From NCBI GenBank assembly GCA_026708165.1, contig JAPOVO010000099.1, positions 1 through 6,334 of the forward strand: a stretch of DNA of 6,334 bases, written 5' to 3'. The DNA comes from Chloroflexota bacterium (GTDB lineage Bacteria > Chloroflexota > UBA11872 > VXNJ01). The notes under the pieces are model-generated. The model did no database searches and was not told where the DNA came from. It was given only the letters and a program-made list of their open reading frames with translations. Both the position numbers and the translations under genes were made by a program. Below are positions 1-6,116 of this stretch, in pieces. Positions within the stretch are counted from its first letter, which is position 1; each line of letters opens with the position of its first letter.

Positions 1-300
1 CTAGGCGATGATCTCCGTGAAGGATTGACTGTTCTGGACGTTGACGTACCGGACGCTGGATTGCACCACATTATCGACCTAGAAGAGCACAGCGGCCATC
101 CGCACGTATTGGGCTTGGCTCTCGGACTGGCAGAACAGGCGCGTACAGACGCGACGTTGCGGCGGAATCTGATGCCTGAGGCACTGGCGGCCTTGGATAC
201 TGACTCGGAGGATCCTGACCTTGACGCGTATCTGGCCGAGTTGGTTTCAGACATGGAAATGCTAGCTGCCGAAGCGTTGCTGCGAGAAGATCGTTTATGA
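1..300 (+). CDS. C-terminal fragment, probable YhaO/SbcD-like DNA repair nuclease subunit (partial)
   Basis: The frame is open from the first base of the window to a TGA at 298-300, giving about 99 residues of a C-terminal end; the true start lies to the left. A TTG at 25 could start a 91-residue protein, but the frame continues upstream without a stop, so a truncated gene is more likely. The fragment is rich in Leu, Ala, Asp and Glu, looks helical, and shows no catalytic motif, membrane segment or signal peptide. Identity is inferred from context: the stop overlaps the start of a YhaN-type ATPase in an ATGA junction, and in YhaO-YhaN pairs the gene before the ATPase encodes a calcineurin-like metallophosphoesterase nuclease. 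The helical tail would fit the ATPase-contacting C-terminus of such a protein. The metal-binding Asp/His/Asn motifs would lie outside the window, so the function is not shown here. Confidence 0.6.
   Translation, partial: LGDDLREGLTVLDVDVPDAGLHHIIDLEEHSGHPHVLGLALGLAEQARTDATLRRNLMPEALAALDTDSEDPDLDAYLAELVSDMEMLAAEALLREDRL
284..289 (+). promoter_or_regulatory. Ribosome binding site for the ATPase gene
   Basis: GAGAAG lies 7 bases before the ATG at 297, inside the last codons of the upstream gene. It is a partial match to the Shine-Dalgarno consensus. Together with the ATGA stop/start overlap at 297-300 it supports ATG 297 as the start and translational coupling of the two genes. Confidence 0.4.
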
Positions 301-1793
301 GAATTGAGGCTTGGCGCATCAAGGCGTTTGGACCACTTACGGATTGGGAGGCGACCAATTTAACTCAAGACGACGTGGTGATCGTGCTAGGTCCCAACGA
401 ATCCGGCAAGAGCTCCCTGTTCGAGTTCCTAACTAGCGCCATTTTTGGATTCTCGCCTGCCTCAGCACGCAATCACCCGTACCACCCTTGGAGTGGCACG
501 TATCCTTCAGGAGCGTTGGACGTAGTCCTCCGCGACGGCTCTCGAGCACACATCGCGCGACGGCTAACCTCACGCGCGGAGGGCCGGGTATCGATCAATG
601 GCAACGAAAGGGCCTTGGGAAATCGGTCTGTACCGTGGGTTGGACTGCTGAATCGAGGCATATTCACCAACGTGCATGCACTTACGCAAGACGAAGCATT
701 GGCCCTCGACCCGAAGGCTTGGCAAGCTATGCAGGACCGTGTCCTGGGAGGCAGTTCATTTGACTTCCTGCGCCCTACACGAAATGTCGTAGCCGAACTT
801 CAAAGCCGAAGAGCTCGTTACTGGCGTCCGGATCGACGCGGCAAGCCGCGGGATCGAGAGATTCGGGCTCGGATACGCGAACTAAAGAAATTACTCTCGC
901 CAGCGCTCGAGCGTCGCTCATACATCGAAGACATCGAGAGACGCCTAGGGAGTATCGAAAAGGAACTTCGTGATAACGGAGCGCAGTTGCAACGCATCGA
1001 GGTTGAACTTGAACGAGACGCCCGCCTGGCGCCGTTACTCAGACAGGTCAATCGGATGCGTGCGCTCGATCTTGATGCGTCTGCGCTGGTGCCTTCGGAT
1101 CAGTTGCTGACAGACGTTGATTCGCAGCGCAAAACACTCGACGCAGAAGCAGCAAACCTACAAACCAGCCTCAAGAAGTTGGAAGCGGACTTACTTAACA
1201 ACGAACAGTCTCAACATATCGACGAAGTTACCGGTGAATTGCTTGCGCAGCGCCAAAGAATTGAGAGTCTCGACCGGACCCTGGCGCGCGTCACCGAGGA
1301 CGAAGGCCGGGTCGAGCGTATGGATCGCCGTCTACAGCAGGCCGAAGGAGCCCTGCGTGAGTTGGCTAGCCGTATTTTCGTAACAGAGGGGATCGATGAA
1401 AAGATTCGCAGCTCCGCAGTCGGCGTGTCGATTGTCGAATTGCGGGGACGCCAGAGCACATGGAAAGAGCGGTATCAAGCGGCTCAGACAAAAGGAGAGG
1501 ACTCAAACCGGGCCGAAGCAGAGCTTCGGCAATTGGCACGTGACCTGGGGACAGCAACTGCACGAAATCCAGTTGACAAATGCGACAACGAAACAAAGAC
1601 GCCAGTTGCTGATTTTGGGGGCACTTGCTGGGACGGTCTTTGTTGCAGCTGGCATTGTCCTCCTAATGCTGCAAAGCGGCTCTACGGGTCTGACGCTACT
1701 AGGATGTGGTGTCGCAGTTCTAGCTATTGTGACCGCAGGGTTCCTGATGATGCGCCGGACGGTGAGTCGCCAACATCATTCATTGGACATTGA
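297..1793 (+). CDS. yhaN: YhaN-like AAA/ABC-type coiled-coil ATPase, N-terminal part (frameshifted gene)
   Basis: This is the N-terminal half of a large SMC/Rad50-like ATPase of the YhaN family (COG4717), expected to act with a nuclease partner in DNA end processing or repair. Residues 1-45 hold the typical N-terminal strand and loop (RIEAWRIKAFGPL) and a Walker A motif GPNESGKS at 32-39. The segment NHPYHPWSGTYPSGALDVVLRDG and the later FTNVHALTQDEALAL match the pattern of YhaN-type N-lobes. From about residue 180 the chain becomes a long charged coiled coil. Homology-like sequence ends at about residue 417 (base 1547). The remaining 81 residues, to the TGA at 1791-1793, are Cys/Trp-rich and unlike any coiled coil, so they are a frameshift product. 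The other half of the protein continues one frame over from 1549. With one G removed from the run at 1547-1550 the joined protein is 971 residues, near the usual length of the family. No CxxC zinc hook is present in the true frame. Confidence 0.85.
   Translation: MRIEAWRIKAFGPLTDWEATNLTQDDVVIVLGPNESGKSSLFEFLTSAIFGFSPASARNHPYHPWSGTYPSGALDVVLRDGSRAHIARRLTSRAEGRVSINGNERALGNRSVPWVGLLNRGIFTNVHALTQDEALALDPKAWQAMQDRVLGGSSFDFLRPTRNVVAELQSRRARYWRPDRRGKPRDREIRARIRELKKLLSPALERRSYIEDIERRLGSIEKELRDNGAQLQRIEVELERDARLAPLLRQVNRMRALDLDASALVPSDQLLTDVDSQRKTLDAEAANLQTSLKKLEADLLNNEQSQHIDEVTGELLAQRQRIESLDRTLARVTEDEGRVERMDRRLQQAEGALRELASRIFVTEGIDEKIRSSAVGVSIVELRGRQSTWKERYQAAQTKGEDSNRAEAELRQLARDLGTATARNPVDKCDNETKTPVADFGGTCWDGLCCSWHCPPNAAKRLYGSDATRMWCRSSSYCDRRVPDDAPDGESPTSFIGH
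1547..1550 (+). other. Frameshift point: one apparent extra G in a GGGG run
   Basis: Reading CTG and then skipping one G joins the frame of 297-1547 to that of 1549-3213 and gives a smooth helical sequence, RQLARDLGQQLHEIQLTN. Without the skip, the upstream frame turns into Cys/Trp-rich sequence, and the downstream frame has equally unlikely Arg/Cys/Trp-rich sequence before this point. The exact base cannot be resolved within the run. It may be a sequencing or assembly indel, a true mutation, or less likely recoding. Confidence 0.75.
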
Positions 1794-3213
1794 GGGAAAC
1801 AGCATACCGTTGGACTTAGAGACGGAGATCCAACGTACACAGGAAGCGCGTGACGCGGCGCTACAGCGCGAATCGCTGCGGGAGCGATACAAGCGCGCGC
1901 AAACCGCGGCGGTCGAAGCACTCGAACTCAGCCAAACTGCTACTTCGGCGGCAGCCACCGCCGGTGAACAGTTAATGGAGTTGCTGGCCGGCTTGCCAGT
2001 GGCACCGATGTTTCACGAGAAACCTGACGACGCCCTGGTCCGTGATTTTGAAGATTTTCGCCGGACGATACAGACGGTACGCGAACTTCGAGACGACCGT
2101 GCCGAGGTCGCCGAGCGTATTACCTCTTGGCACGACGATGTTGACCATGTGCGAGGAGCGGTGACGATTGATCTTCCAACCGGCGCCATCGACGCTATTG
2201 CAGCCTTGCGACGGCACCTCGACAAAGCACTCGATGGCAAGCGTGTTGCCAATAATGCCGCCGCAGCGCTACCTGAGCTAATCCAGCGACTAGAACTAAC
2301 ATCCGAAGAACTCGCAGCCGTGCAGAACGAGCTAGATGAGCTCAACATTCAACTCGGCGCACATGATCCCTCAGGGGACCCCGAGCGGGGGCTCGAGCGG
2401 CTCGTGAAATCCCGGGAGTTGAGGGATGAAGCCGAGCGAATACGAACGGACTTGAGCAGGGAAGATCCGAGTTGGGTTGAGCAGGTTGAGAAAGGTGAAA
2501 GGCTAATCGCCGCGGGGCATGCGATCGAACTCAGCGACGAAGATCGCGTCGGACGGCGGCGACGCGTTGCGAAACTCCGCGATGCTGAGCGAAGTCTAGC
2601 CGACGAACGTGGTCGAGAGCGTAACAGACGAGCCGAACTAATGAAGGAGCCAGGACCGGCACATATCGCAGGAGAGATTCAGGCGGCTGAGCAAGAATTG
2701 GACTTCGTGTTGCGCGAGCATGATCGTTTGGCGATGCTGGAGCGTTTGATCCGGGCTGCAGAACACGACTATCGAGAACGCTATCAATCACCGCTACTCA
2801 CCTCGGCTGCCAAACATCTCGACCGATTCACAGAAGGGCGATACGACCTACTCACGGTCGAAGATTCCGCGCCATCCGAGGTCAGGTTGGAGGTGCGACG
2901 CCGCGGACAGGAGTTTCCCGAGCCAGTCGCTACTCCGCTCAGCCGAGGTACAGTACAACAAATCTATTTCGCATTGCGACTTGCAATGGTCGATCAAGTT
3001 GAGGGTGAGGAACCACTACCTCTATTCCTTGATGAGATGTTCGTGAATTGGGATCCGAATCGCATGGCAGGAGGGTTGGAAGTGCTGATGCATCTGCCAA
3101 AAGACCGTCAAGTATTCCTATTCACCGCCGACCCCTACTGGGCAGACAGGGCAGAGAAATACATTGGCGCTCGCATCATATCTATGCCCACATCGATCGA
3201 TAGTCAGGCCTAG
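1549..3213 (+). CDS. yhaN: YhaN-like AAA/ABC-type coiled-coil ATPase, C-terminal part (frameshifted gene)
   Basis: This continues the ATPase that starts at 297; residue numbers assume the repaired 971-residue protein. Residues 437-458 and 463-485 are two hydrophobic helices separated by a short Gln-Ser-Gly-Ser turn, a predicted membrane hairpin in the middle of the coiled coil. A second long charged coiled coil follows to about residue 840. The C-terminal lobe has an ABC-like signature LSRGTVQQIYFALRLA (881-896), Walker B LPLFLDE (907-913, with Asp912 and catalytic Glu913) and a D-loop-like segment FVNWDPNR. The following strand reads QVFLFTADPYW, where related ATPases usually carry a His switch residue after FT; here the equivalent position appears to be Asp945. 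The frame is open back past an ATG at 1396, but residues from there to 1548 look out of frame, so 1549 is given as the first base of real homology rather than as a start. If the frameshift is real, this half alone lacks Walker A and would not form a working ATPase. Confidence 0.83.
   Translation, partial: GQQLHEIQLTNATTKQRRQLLILGALAGTVFVAAGIVLLMLQSGSTGLTLLGCGVAVLAIVTAGFLMMRRTVSRQHHSLDIEGNSIPLDLETEIQRTQEARDAALQRESLRERYKRAQTAAVEALELSQTATSAAATAGEQLMELLAGLPVAPMFHEKPDDALVRDFEDFRRTIQTVRELRDDRAEVAERITSWHDDVDHVRGAVTIDLPTGAIDAIAALRRHLDKALDGKRVANNAAAALPELIQRLELTSEELAAVQNELDELNIQLGAHDPSGDPERGLERLVKSRELRDEAERIRTDLSREDPSWVEQVEKGERLIAAGHAIELSDEDRVGRRRRVAKLRDAERSLADERGRERNRRAELMKEPGPAHIAGEIQAAEQELDFVLREHDRLAMLERLIRAAEHDYRERYQSPLLTSAAKHLDRFTEGRYDLLTVEDSAPSEVRLEVRRRGQEFPEPVATPLSRGTVQQIYFALRLAMVDQVEGEEPLPLFLDEMFVNWDPNRMAGGLEVLMHLPKDRQVFLFTADPYWADRAEKYIGARIISMPTSIDSQA
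1606..1752 (+). other. Predicted two-helix transmembrane hairpin within the ATPase
   Basis: Residues 437-458 (beginning LLILGALAGTVFVAAG) and 463-485 (TGLTLLGCGVAVLAIVTAGF plus three more residues) are almost free of charge, about 22 residues each, and joined by a 4-residue polar turn. Arg434/Arg435 precede the first helix and Arg486/Arg487 follow the second, so both ends would face the cytoplasm. The hairpin sits at the expected apex of the coiled coil, where Rad50/SbcC carry a zinc hook. Hydrophobic mid-protein segments are, as I recall, a feature of YhaN-type proteins, which suggests membrane tethering. Confidence 0.7.
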
Positions 3214-3336
3214 GCGATTGCCAAGCAAAGCCGCGGCCTAGTTCAGAACGCACTGAGTCGACGCCAAAGCTTGCCCGGAGCATCAAGTCTCATATTGGGT
3301 TGTTCATAGCATTCTGGAAGCTCTTCGAGGACCAAA
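3214..3336. other. Spacer between the ATPase gene and valS
   Basis: These 123 bases carry no convincing gene. A weak stem can be drawn between CTAGGC at 3210-3215 and GCCTAG at 3236-3241, with an inner TTGC/GCAA pair, but no T run follows, so it is not a clear terminator. I see no strong -35/-10 pair; AT-richer sequence around 3290-3312 could hold a promoter. No T-box leader elements (such as the AGGGUGGNACCGCG antiterminator sequence) are visible, although such leaders control some synthetase genes. Confidence 0.4.
3327..3330 (+). promoter_or_regulatory. valS: Possible ribosome binding site for valS (GAGG before TTG 3337)
   Basis: GAGG lies 6 bases before TTG 3337, good Shine-Dalgarno spacing. 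This favours the upstream TTG start. A competing TTG at 3403 has GGGAG about 11 bases before it (3387-3391), which is looser spacing. There is no ATG or GTG start in the frame ahead of the conserved domain. Confidence 0.35.
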
Positions 3337-6069
3337 TTGCCCAACTCCATCTTACAATTGGGCGGATTTGACCAGGCTCAACACACGGGAGCGTGCGGCG
3401 ACTTGACGCAGGCAGCGAAGGAATCACCACGGGAGACCGATTCGGAGGCGCTGAACCGCCCGTACGATGCCACCGCCGTAGAGCAGCGGTGGTACGAGGT
3501 GTGGGAGAAGAAGGGCTATTTCGCTCCCAACGGCGACGCCGGCGGGGAACCGTTCGTAATCTCGATGCCGCCTCCCAACCTCACCGGCGTGCTGCACTAC
3601 GGTCACGTTGTGGTGATGACGTTCGAGGACCTGATGATCCGGTGGCGTCGGATGCAGGGTCGCCCGACGCTATGGCTGCCGGGCACCGACCACGCGGCAA
3701 TAGCCACCAACGCAGTCCTCCTGGACAATCTCGCCAAAGAGGGGCGGACAAGAGAGGAACTCGGGCGTCAGGGCTTCGAAGACCTCTTTTGGGACTGGCT
3801 GGACAAGAGCGGCGCGGCTATCCGCACGCAGCTGAGGCGGGCCGGGGCGAGCTGCGACTGGTCGCGCGAGCGCTTCACGATGGACGAAGGGCTTACCGGG
3901 GCGGTCAACGAAGCGTTCATTCGTCTCTACGAAAAGGGACTGATCTACAAAGGGTCGTACCTGGTCAACTGGGACCCCCAGGACCGCACGGCCATCTCGG
4001 ACCTCGAAGTGCTGCACGAACCCGTCCAGGGCAAGCTGTGGTACGTCCGGTATCCGATCGTCGACGGCGGACACCTGGTGGTAGCGACGACGAGGCCGGA
4101 GACGATACTGGGGGACACGGCCATAGCGGTCCATCCGGAAGACGAACGGTACGCCGGGCTGGTGGGGAAGATGGCCCAGGTGCCCGCGCTGAGACGTCAG
4201 ATTCCAGTCATCGCCGACGACGCCGTCGATCCCGCGTTCGGGTCGGGCGCGGTGAAAGTGACCCCGGGGCACGACCCCAACGACTACCAGATGGGAATCC
4301 GCCAGAACCTCGAGATGATAAACATCCTGAACGAGGATGGAACGCTCAATCAAAATGCCGGTCCGTTCGCCGGACAGGACCGGTTCGAGGCGCGCACGAA
4401 CCTGGTCGGCTGGCTCGAAGAGCGGGACCTAGTCGAACGAATCGAAGACCACGAGCACTCGGTCGGACATGCCGAGCGCTCGGGAACAATTGTCGAGCCG
4501 ATGCTCTCCGAGCAGTGGTTCGTGCGCACGGGGGGAATGGCGCGAGCCGCAGCGGACGCCGTGCGGGACGGCCGGATTCAATTCCATCCGCAGCGCTTTG
4601 CGGACGAGTTCCTACGATGGGTGGACAACATCCACGATTGGTGCATCTCGCGTCAGATATGGGTGGGGCATCGACTGCCGGTCTGGTATTGCCAGGATTG
4701 CGGCGAGACGATAGTCGACAGGAACGAGCCGGAATCTTGTCCGGACTGCGAGGGCGTGGTGGAGCGCGACCCGGACTTCCTGGAGACCTGGCTCAGATCG
4801 AGATTGTCGCCCTTCTCGACGCTCACGTGGCCGGACGCTACTCCCGATTTCGAGAGGTTCTATCCGACCACCGTGATGCAAACCGGATACGACATCATCT
4901 TCTTCTGGGTGGCGCGCATGGTGATGCTGGGCATGCAGCTTGCGGGCGACGTGCCGTTCAGGCATGTGCACCTGAGCGGCATAATGCGCCGTGAAGACGG
5001 CTCCAAGGTGAGCAAGTCGGACCCGCGGCCCGGGGACGATCCGGTCGAGGTCTTCGACCAATACGGGGCCGACCCGCTCCGCTATCTAGTCGCCACGGGA
5101 GGAAGCCCCGGCGGCGATCTGAAGCTCGTGTGGCAGCGTCTGGAGGCGGCGAGGAACTTTGCGAACAAGCTCTGGAACGCCGGGCGGTTCACGGTGGAAG
5201 CTCAGGCCGCGAGGAATGTCGATCCCGCTCCGCCGACGGCGGTGGACCGCTGGATAACCGGGCGGCTCGATCAGACCATCTCAGACACCACGCGCCGTCT
5301 TGAAGCCTACAACTTCGGCGAGGCTGGACGGGGCATTCACGACTTCATTTGGAATGATTTTTGCGACTGGTTCATCGAGGCTTCCAAGACGCGGCTTCAC
5401 GGAGACGATCCGGCCGCCGCTTCGCGCGCCGCCGCCACTCTCGCTGAAGTGCTGACGACGTCGCTTCGGCTTCTGCATCCGTATATGCCGTTCGTTACGG
5501 AGGAGCTGTGGAGTCATCTTCGCGCCGCAGTGCCCAATCTCGAACCGGAGCACATCATCGTCGCCGCCTGGCCGGAATGCCAGGGACGCGCATCCGATCA
5601 GGCGGTCGTCGAAATCGACCGACTGACGGAAGCTGTGCGAGCGATACGAAACGCGAGGCGGGAGGCGGGAGTGGAACCTAGCAGGCGCATCGAGGCGGTC
5701 GTCAGGCCGGGCGCCGGAACGGCGGTTCTCGAATCGGAAACCGACTTCCTGACCCGCCTGGCGCGTATCGATCCGCTGGTGCTGCTCGACGAAGAAGAGT
5801 CGCCGCCGGAGAAATCGATATCGCTGATAGCCGGCGGGATGGAAATCTACCTGCCGCTGGAAGGCATGATCGATCTCGAAGCAGAGCGCGACCGCCTTAA
5901 GCGCGAAATCGAGCGGCTGGAAGCCGAGATCGCTCGGTCCGACGATCTCTTGTCTAATGAGAAGTTCGTCGAGCGCGCTCCGGCGCAGGTGGTTCAAAAG
6001 CGGCGTGACGCGCGCGCAGCCGCGGTGGCTGAACTGGATACGACGCGGGAGCGCCTGGACGCTCTTTAG
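3337..6069 (+). CDS. valS: Valyl-tRNA synthetase
   Basis: This class Ia synthetase activates valine with ATP and charges tRNA-Val in the cytoplasm. Its 910 residues are a normal length for bacterial ValRS. From the N-terminus: PYDATAVEQRWYEVWEKKGYF (43-62); the HIGH-like motif as HYGH (87-90) in PPPNLTGVLHYGH; GTDHAAIAT (116-124); GASCDWSRERFTMDEGL (170-186); an editing (CP1) domain with ATTRPETILGDTA (250-262) and TPGHDPNDYQMG (309-320), which hydrolyses Thr-tRNA-Val; SEQWFVR; DWCISRQIWVGHRLPVW (434-450); a zinc ribbon with Cys452, 455, 468 and 471; GYDIIFFWVARM (517-528); the KMSKS-like motif as KVSKS (557-561); an anticodon-binding domain; and a C-terminal coiled-coil arm from about 845 (DLEAERDRLKREIERLEAEI). 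The start is uncertain: TTG 3337 has GAGG 6 bases upstream, while TTG 3403 would remove 22 residues of unremarkable sequence. Several catalytic-loop positions differ from the family norm (see findings), but the frame is intact throughout and the gene is probably functional. Confidence 0.96.
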   Translation: MPNSILQLGGFDQAQHTGACGDLTQAAKESPRETDSEALNRPYDATAVEQRWYEVWEKKGYFAPNGDAGGEPFVISMPPPNLTGVLHYGHVVVMTFEDLMIRWRRMQGRPTLWLPGTDHAAIATNAVLLDNLAKEGRTREELGRQGFEDLFWDWLDKSGAAIRTQLRRAGASCDWSRERFTMDEGLTGAVNEAFIRLYEKGLIYKGSYLVNWDPQDRTAISDLEVLHEPVQGKLWYVRYPIVDGGHLVVATTRPETILGDTAIAVHPEDERYAGLVGKMAQVPALRRQIPVIADDAVDPAFGSGAVKVTPGHDPNDYQMGIRQNLEMINILNEDGTLNQNAGPFAGQDRFEARTNLVGWLEERDLVERIEDHEHSVGHAERSGTIVEPMLSEQWFVRTGGMARAAADAVRDGRIQFHPQRFADEFLRWVDNIHDWCISRQIWVGHRLPVWYCQDCGETIVDRNEPESCPDCEGVVERDPDFLETWLRSRLSPFSTLTWPDATPDFERFYPTTVMQTGYDIIFFWVARMVMLGMQLAGDVPFRHVHLSGIMRREDGSKVSKSDPRPGDDPVEVFDQYGADPLRYLVATGGSPGGDLKLVWQRLEAARNFANKLWNAGRFTVEAQAARNVDPAPPTAVDRWITGRLDQTISDTTRRLEAYNFGEAGRGIHDFIWNDFCDWFIEASKTRLHGDDPAAASRAAATLAEVLTTSLRLLHPYMPFVTEELWSHLRAAVPNLEPEHIIVAAWPECQGRASDQAVVEIDRLTEAVRAIRNARREAGVEPSRRIEAVVRPGAGTAVLESETDFLTRLARIDPLVLLDEEESPPEKSISLIAGGMEIYLPLEGMIDLEAERDRLKREIERLEAEIARSDDLLSNEKFVERAPAQVVQKRRDARAAAVAELDTTRERLDAL

Positions 6070-6116
6070 ATCAACCTGATTTCCGGCTGCGCCGTTGGGC
6101 CCTCGGGTTTATCGAT
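6070..6116. other. Spacer after valS, no clear terminator
   Basis: The 47 bases between the valS stop and the stop of the possible convergent frame contain a GGGCCC palindrome (6097-6102) and AT-richer sequence near 6108-6118, but no stem followed by a T run on either strand. GGGTTT occurs at 6105-6110 and again at 6120-6125, just past this spacer; the repeat is too short to interpret. Confidence 0.3.

Noticed and set aside
1541..1560. Programmed +1 ribosomal frameshifting
   Set aside because: No stop codon, rare-codon pause or known slippery motif is placed at the shift; an indel is the simpler explanation.
1629..1660. Cys-rich stretch (CWDGLCCSWHC) in the first ATPase frame, resembling a zinc hook
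   Set aside because: It lies after the frameshift point, and the same bases in the other frame encode the hydrophobic hairpin, which is the real sequence.
3210..3241. Stem-loop as a terminator after the ATPase gene
   Set aside because: The 6-bp stem is short, has a large loop and no T run follows.
3214..3336. T-box leader upstream of valS
   Set aside because: The spacer is short and no antiterminator consensus, specifier stem or terminator hairpin with a T run could be found.
3393..4994. 533-residue open frame on the + strand overlapping valS
   Set aside because: It is Arg/Gly/Pro-rich sequence typical of an out-of-frame reading of a GC-rich gene, and lies fully over conserved ValRS sequence.
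5281..5997. 238-residue minus-strand open frame over the valS 3' end (also 3670-4353 and 4612-5061)
   Set aside because: These are antisense shadows of valS; they show no recognisable domain and no independent start signals.
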